A stretch of 64,000 nt of DNA, from the NCBI GenBank assembly GCA_963575745.1, contig CAUYUJ010018039.1, positions 12,501 through 76,500 on the forward strand, given 5' to 3'. The notes under the pieces were generated by a model, which saw only the letters and a program-made list of their open reading frames with translations, did no database searches and was not told where the DNA came from. Each line of letters opens with the position of its first letter. The stretch's first letter is position 1. The position numbers were made by a program, and so were the translations under genes. Positions 1 through 16,406 of the stretch are shown here, piece after piece. The stretch is from Prorocentrum cordatum. Taxonomy: Eukaryota; Sar; Dinophyceae; Prorocentrales; Prorocentraceae.

Positions 1-99
1 CACTAAGGAGGTCGATGTGCTCGCAAGGCTCGACGGGCCCATCAAGCCCATTTGGGCTGAAGGTGCCGCGTCCACTGGACGCTTGGGAGCAAGGTCACT

Positions 100-440
100 A
101 GTGAGCTCCTAGGGAAGGTGTCTGAGCGGCCTCTTGGAGGGCGCTCGTAGCGCTGACAGAGGTCGTAGGGTTCGTAGGGCTCCAAGGGCTCGTAAGGGTC
201 GTCGAGCTCATAGGTGTCGTAGGGCTCGGGAGCTCATTGAGCTCATGGGCTCGTAGGGCTGGTGGGGCTCATAGGGCTCACAGGGAAGGGTCTCGGGGGG
301 CCTCTTGAGGACGCGTAGGGCACAGAGGACTCATAGGGCTCATGGGGCTCGTTTGGCTCATAGAGTTCGTAGGTGTCGTAGAGCTCATCAGGATCATGGG
401 GCTCGCAGGGGTTGTGAGACTCACGAGGTCGATCGGGATA
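100..440. repeat. Degenerate CTCGTAGGG/CTCATAGGG tandem repeat
   Basis: The stretch is a loose run of 9-12 bp units of the form CTCGTAGGG, CTCATAGGG and CTCATGGGG with many substitutions. Open frames across it give only Pro/His/Glu-rich translations. I see no gene. Confidence 0.6.
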
Positions 441-479
441 CAGGGTCACATGGCGCATCGAACTCTTACAGAGCTTGTG

Positions 480-860
480 AAGCTTCCAGTAGGGGGCGTT
501 TGAAAGCGTTTTGGGAGCTTTGAGGGCGTCATGGGGGGCTTTGGGGGGTCCTGATGGCGTCTTGAGGGCTCTGTGGCAGTGTCCAGGACCATCTTTGGGG
601 GAGGGCTCCACAAGACAATTCGGTTTGTCATTATTTGGGCCATCTTGAGGCGTCTTCCGGAGCCTTTGGGGCAGCCTGGGCGCCTTCTTGGGCCGTTTTT
701 GGGCTTCCTGAGGAGCCATTTTCGTCCGGGAAAAAGCGAGCACGTTGAAATGTATCAACAAACTATACGAAAATATTTTTGACATCCAGAGCCCTATTTT
801 GGGGCATCTTGGGCCTCTTGTGGGGCCGAAGATTCCAATCTGCACGCCAGAACCCTAACA
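480..860. repeat. Degenerate GGCNTCTTGGGG-type repeat
   Basis: Short G/T-rich units containing CTTGAGGGC, TTTGGGGG and CATCTTGAGGCG recur at irregular 20-30 bp spacing. They look like a decayed version of the repeat at 1040-1625. No gene is supported. Confidence 0.4.
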
Positions 861-1040
861 CCGTAGCGTACAAATTAACATTGATATCCCGACCCGAACT
901 CAATCACCGAAATCCGAACATCCCAACCCGAGCACCCTGACCCGGACACCCGAGTCCTAACGCCCAAGCCTGCACACCATAACTCCAAACACTAACACTC
1001 AAACACCTCATCCGAACACCCGAGCACATGTACTTGGAAG
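860..1040. repeat. Degenerate CCGAACACCC repeat
   Basis: C/A-rich units of roughly 10-12 bp (CCGAACACCC, CCCGAGCACC, CTAACACTC) follow one another in a diverged tandem run. Confidence 0.5.
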
Positions 1041-1625
1041 CCTCTGGCAAGCCTCCTGGAGGCCTCGAAAATGCCCGTGGTTGGCGGCCTCTCAGGGCCT
1101 TCGTGGGGGTCCTCTCGGGGCACTTTTGAACAGCTCTCCGGCCCTTTTGAGCCGTCCTGGGGCCCTTCTGGGCTGTCATGCTGGTCTTTGGCCGTCTTGG
1201 GCTCTACTGGAGGCCCCCTTGGGGGCCTTGTGGGGCCCTCTCGGGCCGTGTTGGGGCCATCTTGGGCGGTCTTGGGGCCCTCTGGGGCCGTTTAGGGACC
1301 TTCTTGGGCCGTCTAGAAATGATTTTTGGGGGCCGTCTGGGCCGTCTGGTTGCAAACTCTCAGGCCGTCGGGGCCGTCTTGGGCCGCTCTTTGCCCGAAA
1401 ATGGGGGATCCAGAAAATCGGGGGAAAACAAAACTTAGCGAACATCAGTGTTTTTTGCCTCCTCAAGCCCTCTCGGGGGTCCTCCTCTTGGGGGCCTTCT
1501 GGGGCGTCTGGGGGAGCCTCCCGAGCCGTCTTGAGGCCGCCTCGGGGCCTCTTGGGCGCTCTCGGGGCCCCTCTCGAGCTGTTCTTGAAGCGGTCCTGGG
1601 CCGTTCCGGTGATCCGTGGGACGCC
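1040..1625. repeat. GGGCCGTCTTGGGGCC-type interspersed tandem repeat
   Basis: Units such as GGGCCGTCTTGGG and GGCCCTCTCGGGGC recur about every 20-35 bp. The reverse-complement version (CCAAGAGGCCCC, CCAAGACGGCCC) appears at 30.1-30.4 and 33.87-34.56 kb, so this is one dispersed family. Several frames stay open across it because it lacks stops. I read these as repeat translations and not as genes. Confidence 0.6.
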
Positions 1626-1629
1626 TCTA

Positions 1630-2120
1630 CAACCGCTTGAAATCCTGAACTGTGCTAGAACATTAATCCTGGGACTTCAACGCCGCGAGCCACTGTTATT
1701 GTTGCGTGTTGACGGTCCTGAATCGTGCCAAAACCTTATTTCTGGGTCTTCAACACAACGAATCCACGTAACTGTTGCGCCCAAGCAAGTTTACATCGTG
1801 CCAAAACATCAGGCTTGGAATGTTAACCATGCGGGTCCTCAAGCCTGTTGCATTGTTTAGGAAAGTGTACGCGGCGCTAAGGCGAGAACCACATTGTGAA
1901 CATGAACCGCCCTCCATCCGTGAAGCTCTTGCAATAATCTCAACGAATATGCGCGGCGCTGAAGCGAGAACCACTTTTTGTTGAAAACGGCCCGCCCTCC
2001 ATCCGTGAACATGTTGCAAACTTTTAAACGAACCTGCGCGGCTTTAAAGCGAGAGCCATAAATTGGAAACCACCCACCCTCCACCAGTGAAACTGCTACA
2101 AATTTCAAGCTTCAGGATCA
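1630..2120. repeat. ~75-80 bp diverged tandem repeat (GCGCGGCGCTGAAGCGAGAACC family)
   Basis: The landmarks GCGGCGCTAAGGCGAGAACC, GCCCTCCATCCGTGAA and CTTGCAATAATCTCAACGAA recur at about 75-80 bp spacing from about 1860, with more diverged copies upstream. Related words (GAGAGCCCC..., CCTCCATCCGTGTGACYG) recur near 9.8-9.95 kb and 28.0-28.45 kb. Coding content is not supported. Confidence 0.6.
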
Positions 2121-2229
2121 TACATGGCGAAGGATGAGGCGGCGGAGTAGGAGTAGAAGTAGGAACAGGAGTAGAACTATGTCTAGGACTAGGAATTGGA
2201 TTAGGAGTTGGAGGAGGAGTACAGTCGAA

Positions 2230-7370
<5,141 letters not shown>

Positions 7371-7379
7371 GCCGACCCC

Positions 7380-7993
7380 AGAGGCGTGTGAGGGAGAGTG
7401 CGTGCTAGAGCCATTCATCGTGAGCTTCTCCTTTCAAGCAGCCACCGACCGATGCCCTCCTCCTGGCTCCCTCCCTTGGAACCTCTGTTCTTGGGCCCCC
7501 CTTTCCCCCGCCCCACCACTTCTCGCCCAAAACCGACCGATACCCCCAACCACGCTCCCCACCACGCTCCTGCCACGCTCCCACCACGCCCCGGCATCCT
7601 CACCCCCAGGCTTCTGGGCTCTGTTCTTGAGACCCCCGACCCCCCGATTTCTCGTCGAAAAACGACCGACGCCTTCCACAATGACCCCCTCGTGGCCCCG
7701 ACACCCTCAAAGTTTCTGGGCTCCGTTCTTGGGGCCCCCGACCTCACGATTTCTCGCCCAAAAAACGACCGACGCCCCCACCATGACCCCCTCCTGGCCC
7801 CGACACCCCCAGGCCTCTGGGCTCTGTTTTTGGGGCCCCCGACCCCACGATTTCTCGCCCGAAATCGACCCATACCCTCCACCCCCCCACACCCTGGCCG
7901 CCACCTCGCCCCCACCTGGCCCCGACACCCCCAGGCCTCTGGGCTCTGTTCTTGAAACCCCCGACCCCACGATTTCTCGCCCGAAATCGACTC
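7380..7993. repeat. ~104-117 bp GC-rich tandem repeat running into the gap
   Basis: From about 7600 the phrase GGGCTCTGTTCTTG...CCCCCGACCCCACGATTTCTCGCCCGAAA recurs at about 7631, 7735, 7839 and 7956. The array is cut by the scaffold gap. Proline-rich frames on both strands are repeat translations. Confidence 0.75.
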
Positions 7994-8093
7994 NNNNNNN
8001 NNNNNNNNNNNNNNNNNNNNNNNNNNNNNNNNNNNNNNNNNNNNNNNNNNNNNNNNNNNNNNNNNNNNNNNNNNNNNNNNNNNNNNNNNNNNN
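7994..8093. other. Scaffold gap of exactly 100 N
   Basis: One hundred consecutive N separate the GC-rich repeat from a GTC/AGT microsatellite. The round number suggests a gap of unknown true size. Confidence 0.99.
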
Positions 8094-8102
8094 GTCGTCG
8101 TC

Positions 8103-8199
<97 letters not shown>

Positions 8200-9080
8200 A
8201 AATCGTCGTGGCAGTAGTAGTGGAACGAGAACGAGGAGGAGGAGGCGGAGGAGGAGGAGGAGGGAGGATTGAGGAACGACGTTGTCGAGGTCGTGGGCGT
8301 CGTCGTCGTCGTCGTCGCCCGCCTCCTCGTCTTCGCTTGCTACCCATCGTCCTCCCTCCTTCCCTCCCTACCTTGCTCCCTCCCCCCTCTCTCCCTCCCC
8401 CTCCCCCCCCTGAGGGGGAGGGAATGGAGGGAGGGAGGGAGGACGAGGAGTGGCAAGGCGGGACGAGGGAGTGGGGGACGACGACGCCCACGACGACAAT
8501 GTTTTCCTCCGTCCTCCCATTTGCTCCTCCTCCTCCTCCTCCTACTCGTCCTCGTCCTCCTCCTCCTCCTCCTCCTGGGGAGGGGCGGTTCTATCGGCTC
8601 GGTGGGCGTCGCTACGGTCTACCCGCGCCACCTCGGCCGCGGCGGCCGCGCCGCCTGGTGCGGCTGGCGGGTCCGGCGGCAGCGGAGGGTCGGAGAGCTC
8701 CCTGGCGACGGCGGGCGGATCCTTCGAGGGCGAAGGGGGGAGGGAGGGGGGGGAGGACAGAAGGAGGACGAGGAGGAGCAGGAGGAGGATGAGGAGGAGG
8801 AGTAGGAGGAGGGGGGGGAGGAGGAGGAGGAGAAGGAGGAGGAGGGAGAGCCGGAGGTATGGGGGAGGAGAAGGAGGGATGGGTGGGTGGACTGGTGGAT
8901 GGGCGGATGCAAGGATGGATGGAGGGAGGGGGAAGAGGGGAAATGACGAGGGGAGAGCAGGGGGGACGAGGAGGGATGACACGAGGAGGAGGATGACGAG
9001 GAATCACAGGAGAAGGGAGAGGAGGAGGTGGATAAGGAGAAAGAGGAGGAGGTGGATAAGGAGGCGGTGGAGGGAGGTGT
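8094..9080. repeat. AGT/GCA then GGA/TCC low-complexity tract
   Basis: AGT and GCA triplets (8094-8200) pass into GGA- and TCC-rich DNA, with a GGA-dominated run at 8745-9070. The stop-free frames here are simple-repeat artefacts. Confidence 0.8.
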
Positions 9081-9530
9081 GGAAGGACAACCCATGACAA
9101 GGAGCTCGCGTGTAGCGTGGCTCGGGAATTCTAGCCCCCACTATTGCCTCACAACGTGCCGTGGGCCTGGGCTGAAGCTGCCTCGGGGTCTCTTGGGCTC
9201 TTCTGGAGGCCCTCGGGGGTGGCCCAAGAGGCCCACTCAACGAAACACCATCGGTTTTCATACGAGTTCAAATTGTTCATCTGCCCACGTCGAGCAATGC
9301 CACAATCGAGTCGAAAGGAAACCCCTTCCCTCTGATCCCTTCCCCGCCCCCTACGCCTCTCTCGTCCGTGCTGATCCATTTTCCATGTCGGCCGGACCGG
9401 CCGCGAAACCTCTGCAGTCCAGGATGCTGCCGCAATTCATCCCCCTGTCCAAAGCCGGCCTCCGCACACGTCCTTGCAGGCACTCCTGTTCTCTGTGGGA
9501 AGCCACACTCCCATGTGCCTACCATTCCAA
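9080..9530. other. Apparently unique spacer, no gene recognised
   Basis: This is non-repetitive sequence apart from a short CTTGGGC-type patch near 9180-9240. No frame on either strand reads like a conserved protein. Confidence 0.4.
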
Positions 9531-9715
9531 CCCGAGACATGCGACGTCCTGATTTTTTCAGGACGGCGTCCCTGGAAGTCCCGACCCTTTCCCCGGGACC
9601 GGTTTTTCGTCCTGAATCGTTTTTTGACGGTCCCGAGGCCCGGCGAGGGCCTCCAGAGGCCGAAAACGACGAAAAACCTCCGTCCTGATTTTTTTACGAC
9701 GCGAGCATGTCTGGG
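9531..9715 (+). mobile_element. Hairpin-ended MITE family A, copy 1 (~185 bp)
   Basis: The copy is bounded by CCCGAGACATGC and GCATGTCTGGG, which are inverted. Just inside the left end is a hairpin at 9545-9565 with arms CGTCCTGA and TCAGGACG around TTTTT. The interior has GGGACCGGTTTTTCGTCC, GACGGTCCCGAGGCCCGG and GAAAAACCTCCGTCCTGA. The same order of landmarks occurs at 17.5, 27.2 and 36.5 kb in the same orientation. There is no coding capacity. Confidence 0.75.
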
Positions 9716-9789
9716 ACGATTGTTCCGTTTTGAAGATGGTCGCCCTCCTCCCGTCGACCCGTCACACATGCAGATCTGCAATTCGTGTC

Positions 9790-9990
9790 CCAGCTGGCCA
9801 GGATCTGTCTCACGAGAGCCCCGCTCTGAAGAGGAGCTGCCTTTCGACTATGGTGTTAGCGGGTAATGGTCGAACCCCCAAGCGAGATGCCAATTCTGGA
9901 TAGGAGCCGCCCCCCATTCGTGTGACCGTTGCGCGCGCAACGGCGATAGCCAAACTTTGAGCATGGGCCGTCCTGATTCTGAGTGGGCGT
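9790..9990. repeat. Possible diverged copies of the ~75-80 bp repeat
   Basis: The words AGAGCCCCGCTCTGAAGAGG, CCCCCATTCGTGTGACCGTT and GCGAGATGCC resemble the unit at 1630-2120. The match is weak and was judged by eye. Confidence 0.3.
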
Positions 9991-10029
9991 CGGAAGCTTC
10001 TGAAGCGAGTGTGGCAAGTTGCTGAGAAG

Positions 10030-10450
10030 GAAACGGGATTGAGGAGGAGGATGCGGTGGAGGAAGAGGAGGAAGAGGAGGAGGAGGAGGAGGAGGAGGAG
10101 GAGGAGGAGGATCTTCGGCGCCCCCCAGCACGGTTCTGGCTCTGGGGTCGGGCTGCTCGGTTCCGGTGCACGGTTTCCCCCGGTGCCGTAGGCGACCCGA
10201 GGAGGAGGAGGAGGAGTAGGAGGAGGAGGAGGAGGAGGAGGAGGAGGAGGAGGAGGAGGAGGCGGAGGAGGAGGAGGAGGAGGAGGCGGAGGAGGCGGTA
10301 GAGGAGGAGCGGAGGCGGAGGCGGAGGCGGAGGGAGGAGGAGGAGGAGGAGGAGGAGGAGGAGGAGGAGGAGGAGGAGGAGGAGGAGGGGGAGGAGGAGG
10401 AGGAGGAGGAGGAGGAGGGAGGAGGAGGAGGAGGAGGAGGATCTTCGACG
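10030..10450. repeat. GGA trinucleotide microsatellite
   Basis: Two GGA runs are separated by a short unique block (10110-10195). The phrase GGATCTTCGGCGCCCCCCAG occurs at about 10107 and again, slightly changed, at about 10440. A ~330 bp block has therefore been duplicated. Confidence 0.9.
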
Positions 10451-10836
10451 CCCCCCAGCAGGTGGTCCCTCGAGGATCGCCGCCGCGACTCGCTGAGGAG
10501 GGCCTGCGCCTTCGCGAGCCTCGCCTGGAGCTCCTCCGCGGGGGCGGCCGAAGGCCAGAGAAGGGCGGCGGAGCGGGGCCTCTCGGTGCTGCGCGCAACG
10601 GGGGGAGGGAGGAGGGGGCGCGCAAACATCGGGGGATCGCTGTGTCTTCCTCCTCCTCCTCCTCCTCCTCCTCCTCCTACTCCCCCTCTGGTCCATGGTG
10701 GGAGGGGTAATGGACCTGGAGTCGGCGACGCATCTCCGGCCGACCAGCGATGGGCCCCGGGCCGCGCCGGGCGGGGCGCCCGCGCACCGATCGGGGACGG
10801 TCGGGGGCGCGCAAGCATGGATTAGCGATCCATGGA

Positions 10837-10996
10837 TTTTGAAGGGGCCCCAGGACACACAAATCAATACACACAAATAAAAAGATTCCCCATATTTTCT
10901 GGGTCTTTGTCTTCCACCCCACTTCCCATATTTTCCCCATATTTTCTGGGGAATCGAGGATTAATTGTGTCTGTGTGTTTCTTTCCCTCCTGAGGT
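10837..10996 (+). repeat. Dispersed repeat family B, copy 1 (~160 bp, CATATTTTC-rich)
   Basis: The landmarks in order are GAAGGGGCCCCAGGACACAC, an inverted pair GATTCCCCA...TGGGGAATC, CATATTTTC blocks, and TTGTGTCTGTGTGTTTCTTT followed by CCCTCCTGA. In this copy the outer flanks GATCCATGGATTT and AAATCCATGGATC are also inverted, which suggests a mobile-element boundary. Copies 2 and 3 lie at 22.3 and 23.2 kb in the same orientation. Confidence 0.7.
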
Positions 10997-11319
10997 TTGG
11001 CACGCGGTCTCCAAATCCATGGATCGGGGGAGGTGCCCTCGCCGGTGCCGCCTCGCTCAGCGGTGGAAATCCGCGATTTCCCCCGGAAGCGGGACCCATC
11101 GCTAATCCACGCCCCCTTGATCCATGTTTGCGCTTGCCTGAGAGGAAGAAGGGGAGGGAGGCGGGAGGAGCGCGACGTATCGATGTCGTCGTTATCCCCC
11201 CTAGTTTCCATCTCTATGATCTTCGGGCCGAGTCAGCCTCAGATCTCGGAGCGCTGCTCTGGCTGCCGACCAGTCCGTTGCAGAAACCTGGCATTGCGCT
11301 GGAAGGAGGCGTCTTAGAG

Positions 11320-11595
11320 GAAGGACGGAGGAGGAGGAGGAGGAGGAGGAAATGGAGCAGGAACAGGAGCAGGGGCAGGAGGAGGAGAAGGAGGAGGAGG
11401 AAGAGGAGGAGGAGGAGGAGGAGGAGGAAGAGGAGGAGGAGGAGGAGGAGGAGGAGGGAGGAAGAAAGGGAGGGAGGAGGAGGAGGAGGAAGTGGGATAA
11501 GGCGGAGGACGAGGAGGAGGAGGAGGAAGAGGAGGAGGAGGGGGAGGACGAGGAGGCGGAGGAGGGGGAGGACGAGGAGGAGGAGGAGGAGCATT
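11320..11595. repeat. GGA microsatellite
   Basis: A nearly continuous GGA run. On the minus strand it reads as poly-Leu, Ser or Pro. Confidence 0.9.
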
Positions 11596-11599
11596 CTAT

Positions 11600-12205
11600 G
11601 GTTCAGTCGATTTTTGCGGCCGAGAACTCAGTCCACAGCAAGAGCAGTGAGATGACTATCTTTCCTAGCAGGCCAAGCTGCAAGGGAGCTCCTGACTTGG
11701 CCGAGACTGCGCCCTCCCGCAAACGCGTGGGCCGACCCTTGTACGCCCGACTCGCCTCACCAGAGGGCTTCTTCACAGATGCCCTGCCCCACGCTGCCGG
11801 CGCAAAGGTGACGTGACAACATACAATAGCGGCCCGGACGGTGGCCCAGCGCGCCTTCCGCGTGTGAGCCTGACGGGTCGGCCGCCGGCTCGCTGTCCAC
11901 CAAAGAGGGAGTGGGAGGCATCAGGGGGGGAGCAGGGTGCGTCTCGACGGCCGCATTCGGGATGCTGCCGTCGATGGCGTCGCTTGTCGCGCCCGCGACG
12001 TCCAACGCCATCGCCCCTAACCGAGCAACAGCATCTCCACAGCGCCACCTACCAGCAGGTGACTCTTATAACCGTACGCTTGCTTCTGCCAAGACGTGTG
12101 TTCGGTCAGCTTTGCGCCCTGCTTGGCGTGCTTGCCAGCTAGCCTGTTGCCAGAAAAACATAACCTGGCGAACAACTCTACCATATGCAGTTGTGAGTAT
12201 CGCAG
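11600..12205. other. Unique spacer, no gene recognised
   Basis: Mixed-composition sequence with several short overlapping frames on both strands. None shows a recognisable domain. Confidence 0.4.
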
Positions 12206-13130
12206 TTGTGGGCATCGCCTTCGGTTGAGCTCCCTATGTGGCCACGAAGCGTGTGGGGTGTGTGCCGACATGGATCTCAGGAGCGCATGCGAAAGGTGCC
12301 ACTGGGACCTTTCGGTGGAGCTCCCCATGGGGCTACGCAATGTGTGATGGGTGTGGCGACATGGGTGGGGACGCATGCGGACGGTGCCCCTGGGGCCTTC
12401 GGTGAAGCTCCCTATGGGGCCACGGAACGTGCGAGGAGTGCGCCGCAATGTGTGGCGGGCACGGGTGCGAATGGTGCCACTGGGGCCTGCGGTGGAAGAC
12501 CCTATGGGGCCACGAAGCGTGCGAGGGGTGCGCCGACATGGACGCGGAACTGCACGCGGACCCTGCCACCGGGGCCTTCGGTGGAGCTCCTTATGGGGCC
12601 ACGAAGTGTGTGATGGGTGCGCCGAGATGTGGGTGGAACTGCATGCGGACTCTGCCACTGGGGCCTTCGGCGGAGCACACTAGGGGGGCCACGAAGCGCG
12701 TGAGGGGTGCGCCGAAATGGGGGTGGAAGCGCACGCGGACCCTGCCGCTGGGAGCCTCGGCGGAGCACCCTATGGGGCCACGAAGCCTGTGAGGGGTGCT
12801 GAACTGCATGCGGACCCTGCCGCCGGGGCCTTCGGTGGAGCACCTTTTGGGGCCACGAAATGTGCGATGGGTGCGCCGAGATGTGGGTGGAACTGCATGC
12901 GGACCCTGCCACTGGGGCCTTCGGCGGAGCACCCTATGGGGCCGCGAAGCGCGCGAGGGGTGCGCCGAAATGGGGGTGGAACCCGCACGCGGACCCTGCC
13001 GCTGGGAGCTTCGGCGGAGCACCCTGCGGGGCCGCGAAGCCTGTGAGGGGTGCGGAACTGCGTGCGGACCCTGCCGCTGGGGCCTTCGGTGGGGCACCTT
13101 TTGGGGCCACGAAACATTTTTTTCTCGCCT
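12206..13130 (+). repeat. ~77-92 bp satellite (family S1), main array
   Basis: The unit carries GCATGCGGACCCTGCC, a GGGGCCTTCGGCGGAGC block, TATGGGGCCACGAAGC and GAGGGGTGCGCCGA. Copies of the first landmark lie near 12287, 12371, 12551, 12647, 12731, 12807, 12896, 12986 and 13063. A stray piece lies at 13280-13330. Inverted copies are at 31.73-32.5 kb and direct copies at 38.74-38.89 kb. Confidence 0.85.
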
Positions 13131-13908
13131 CTCCCAAAGCTGCGCCAGCCTCCTCTGAAGTGTTTGCCCCCGCGCTGCCCTGAGGGCACGACCGCGCTGC
13201 ACGGCCTCGAAGCACCACCAACGAGGCACCTGGCCAAAATGGCACGGAGCAGAGCGCACGCCTCCGAGCGAGACAAACTGGGGCCACGAAACATGTGAGG
13301 GGTGCGCCGAAATGGAAGTGGAGCTGCATGCACCAAGAGGACGACGATGAGGGCAAGCGGAGGGCAGAGGCAAGGGATGGGAGCAGGGAGGAGGGGGAGG
13401 AGGAGCGGGAACGTGGGATGCCTCGTCAAAACGAAAACCCAACACCATAGGATGGTTGGGAAAAGCGCTCGCCTGGCTCGCGCTGCGTCGTGCGAGCTGC
13501 GCGTACCTCTGGGCCCCAGGTCGCCCATGCCGTTCACGCGGCTGTCTCTGCCAGCAGCGAAGCACCAACGAAAGCCTCGAGCCTAGGTGGTGGGCGCGAC
13601 GGAGACAGGCGGCGGCACCGGTGTCAGATGAAGATGACAATGACGCTCTGGCACACAACGTGCTGCAACGCGTCACGCGCCCTTTCGGCGGAACCGAAAC
13701 CCGCGCCGCGGATCACCGCGGGCCCTCACAGGGGGCGGGAGCGCCGCCCCCCTCCTCGCGGCCGCCCCCGTCCGCGGCCGCCTGGCAGCCGCAGCGAGAT
13801 GCTGCGGGGCGGCGCTGCGCTCGTGAGGGCCATGCTTACCGCGCAGAGCTCCGCGGAAAGCGTGCGTTGCCGATCTCGGGGCGGACGGGGGGCAGGTGCC
13901 TGGCTGGA
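13131..13908. other. GC-rich spacer with a stray S1 satellite fragment
   Basis: No gene is recognised. At about 13437-13460 the inverted motif CCCAACACCATAGGATGGTT occurs. Its complement, with one change, occurs near 31577-31600, beside the other S1 array, so the two loci share more than the satellite. Confidence 0.4.
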
Positions 13909-14095
13909 ATCGGCTATACGCAAGAGTGACCCTGGGTAAGAGTGACCTTTGGTGCGCGGCTTTTGGGGGGCCGCGGGGGGACCAAACCTGGGCACGCAAG
14001 CCGTTGCTCCTGCTCCGTTTTCGGCCATATGGGGGCCCATCTGTGCCCGCACCAAAGGTTACTCCGGCGAAAGGTCACTCTTACGTCTAGTCGAT
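13909..14095 (+). mobile_element. TIR MITE family C, copy 1 (~187 bp)
   Basis: The left end is ATCGGCTATACGCAAGAGTG and the right end, reverse-complemented, is ATCGACTAGACGTAAGAGTG. Both continue inwards to CCTTTGGTGCG, giving imperfect terminal inverted repeats of about 45 bp. A second copy at 23968-24153 has the same interior (GCGGCTTTTKGGG, GCCGCGGGGGGACCA, TCGGCCAT). There is no coding capacity. Confidence 0.75.
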
Positions 14096-14099
14096 GGAA

Positions 14100-14590
14100 G
14101 GGACCGGGACGTGGACAACGCGTCGCTTCAAAGCGCGGTGGGCCAGAGCCGGCGGAGCGACACGCCATCCAATAGTTCCCGACCGAGGCTCGCCATCGCG
14201 CAAGCAGGCCTCCCGGCAAGCTGGAGAGCGCAAGGCGCGACGGCCGGGCGCCCTTGCGCGCAAGGGTGCCCCCAACGACCGATGTCCAGACCATCGCCTA
14301 AGCCCCACAAGTGACTTCCCCACCGGGGCCGGGTGGCCCGTCCAAGGCGCAGGGCCACACGACTGATGCAGCGAGGGCGCCGAGGGGCCCTCTGGCCAGG
14401 CCCCGCGGCCTCGAGCGCCCGCAGAGTCGCGCGGCCCGCCATCGCCAGTCCACTGTAAGACTGCTCATGCGGCTCGCCCAGAGCTCGTCCATCGTCTCAC
14501 TGTCCACCCATTCCCTCCTCATCGGCCTCGGCCGCACGACGGGTGGCCCTGGGCAGCTCATGGGAAACGCGAGGGGCTGGGGCTGGCGCT
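14100..14590. other. GC-rich spacer, no gene recognised
   Basis: Open frames on both strands are compositionally biased (Arg/Pro/Ala) and show no domain. Confidence 0.4.
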
Positions 14591-14597
14591 TCTGGAG

Positions 14598-14744
14598 TTA
14601 CAGCGCCCTCAGAAGCGGCTTGCCGAACTCCAACTTCACAAGCCGGAATGACTTGTCGGTGGAAGCATTCATCTCGTTCGTGGCGTGGTGCTCTTCCCAG
14701 AAGCCCTCCGCCATGATACCGTCATCCCTTACCGAGTACGTCAT
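14598..14744 (-). pseudogene. Coding-like fragment of unknown family (48 codons)
   Basis: The minus strand reads from an ATG at 14744 to a TAA at 14598-14600. The peptide includes DDGIMAEGFWEEHHATNEMN and, near the end, FRLVKLEFGKPLLRAL. Its balanced, non-repetitive composition differs from the surrounding repeat translations. Upstream on the same strand, two other frames give plausible continuations (EIVKRVRGKIVHE, then GDVYRSINDVLGKG). Either this is a frameshifted remnant or introns or errors break it. I do not recognise the family, and chance remains possible. Confidence 0.25.
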
Positions 14745-14877
14745 TGATGCTTCTGTACACGTCCCCAACCCTCTCTTTCGTGCACTATCTTCCCTCGCAC
14801 CCGCTTCACGATTTCAGTGCAACTCGCGTGCATGAGGGCAACGGAGCGCACGAACAGGTTCACGCTCCTCTCCCCGA

Positions 14878-14965
14878 GCCCCTCCTCCTCCTCCTCCTCC
14901 TCCTCCTCCTCCTTCTCCGCCTCCTCCTCCTCCTCCTCCTCCTCCTCCTCCTCCTTCTCCTCTCA
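14878..14965. repeat. TCC microsatellite
   Basis: A CTC/TCC run with few interruptions. Confidence 0.9.
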
Positions 14966-15179
14966 CTGGTAGACAGAGCCCACCACGATCTCGCGCGTTT
15001 GGAGCGTCGGCACGTTGCCACGTTGCGCACGCAGAGCCTCTCTCTGGCGGCTGCACTAACCCCAGGAAGCAAACAGTACCCCGCCAGCGATGTCGCTAGC
15101 ACCAAAAATCCGCCCCCGTGCCTCTGGCGCGAAGTGGATGCCCACTGAGAGGGCTATGATGCTGCTGCTGCTGCAGACA

Positions 15180-15345
15180 GACTTGTAATCTTCCCTCCCC
15201 CGTCCTCCCCCTCTTCCTCCATTCTCCTCGTCCTGTATCGTCTTCGTTCTCCTCCTCCCTCCTCCTCCTCCTCCTCCACCTCCACCTCCTCCTCCTCCTC
15301 CTCCTCCTCCTCCTCCTCCTCCTCCTCCCCTTGCACCCTCCCCCG
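15180..15345. repeat. TCC microsatellite
   Basis: A pyrimidine-rich run, purest at 15250-15340. Confidence 0.85.
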
Positions 15346-15534
15346 GGGAAGAGGCGGCCAGCCTCCCCATCCCCGCTGGTTTGGCAGCCCCCTGTCCTCG
15401 CACATGCACTTGCGGGTCACCTTGCAGGGCCCGCGGAAGCCACCTCCAGCCATGGCGGCCATCGGTCGCCGGTGGAACGAGTCCACCGTGGCCGACTGCA
15501 TGCGGCCGATCTCCTCGCGCAAAGAGCGGCTCTC

Positions 15535-15960
15535 GTCGTCGTTATCCGTGGTCGGTGGTCGGTCGGCCAGTCATTCGGTCCGTCCACCGTCGTTGTCGCT
15601 GTAGTCGTAGTCGTAGTCGTCGCCGTCGTCGTCGTCGTCCACGTCGTCGTCGTCGTCGTCGTTCGTGGACGTCGGTGGGTGGTCCGTTCATCGTTCGACC
15701 TTCGGTGTTGGTCATTCGCTTTAGCCGTCGTTCGTTGTCGTCGTCCGTTGCTCCTGATTGTCGTCGTCTTTGCTGATTATCGTGGTCGTCGTCATCGTCG
15801 TCGTCGTTCGTCATCGGTATCGTCGGTGTTGCCGGCGTCGTCGTCGTCGTCCTTCTTCTCCTCCTCCTCCTCCACTTCATCCCCCCCCCCTTTCTTTTTC
15901 CTGCTCCTCCCCCCTTTCTGCTCATCTTCTGCCTCCTGCACCTCCTTCTTCTCTTCCTTC
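15535..15960. repeat. GTC/CGT then TCC microsatellite
   Basis: GTC and CGT triplets with many variants (15535-15860) pass into a TCC- and CTTC-rich run to about 15960. Confidence 0.8.
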
Positions 15961-16039
15961 CTCCATCTCCTCTTCCCCTCACGTCCCCATAATGTATGTA
16001 TCTATGCACACAAATGTACAAGCAACTGAGTCAACAAAG

Positions 16040-16190
16040 CTTTATAGGCATACATATATGTACATAATGAAAACGAAGAGATAGAGAGAGAGAGAGAGCG
16101 CGCCTGAGAAGACGCACGGCTCGTCTAAGAGGGGGAGGAGGCGGATGAAGAAGAAGGGGGAGGATGCAGAGGAAGAAGAGGATGAGGAGG
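16040..16190. repeat. TACATA/GA/GGA low-complexity tract
   Basis: A short alternating TACATATATGTA stretch is followed by a GA dinucleotide run (about 16080-16098) and GGA-rich DNA. Confidence 0.7.
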
Positions 16191-16386
16191 GATGGCCGAG
16201 GCAGGGCTACGATGAGCATGAGGGAACCAGGACGACGAGGACAACGATGACGAGGAGGCGGGATTGGCGGAGGGATTTCGGCGGGGGACGAGCACTGCAC
16301 GATAAGCACCGCTAACTGGCACCAGGACTGGGACATCCCTCGTATCCACGCGGCGGGGATCCCACATGAAGGTGGTAGGCTGAAGG

Positions 16387-16406
16387 GGTGCTACCCTGGT
16401 AGCACC
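16387..16406. other. Perfect 9-bp stem hairpin
   Basis: GGTGCTACC and GGTAGCACC are perfect inverted arms around CT. It lies in otherwise unique DNA. It may be the core of a short palindromic element, but no longer terminal repeat is visible. Confidence 0.5.

Noticed and set aside
13926-14323. Overlapping Arg/Pro-rich frames on both strands
   Set aside because: They run through the family C MITE and GC-rich spacer with no domain.
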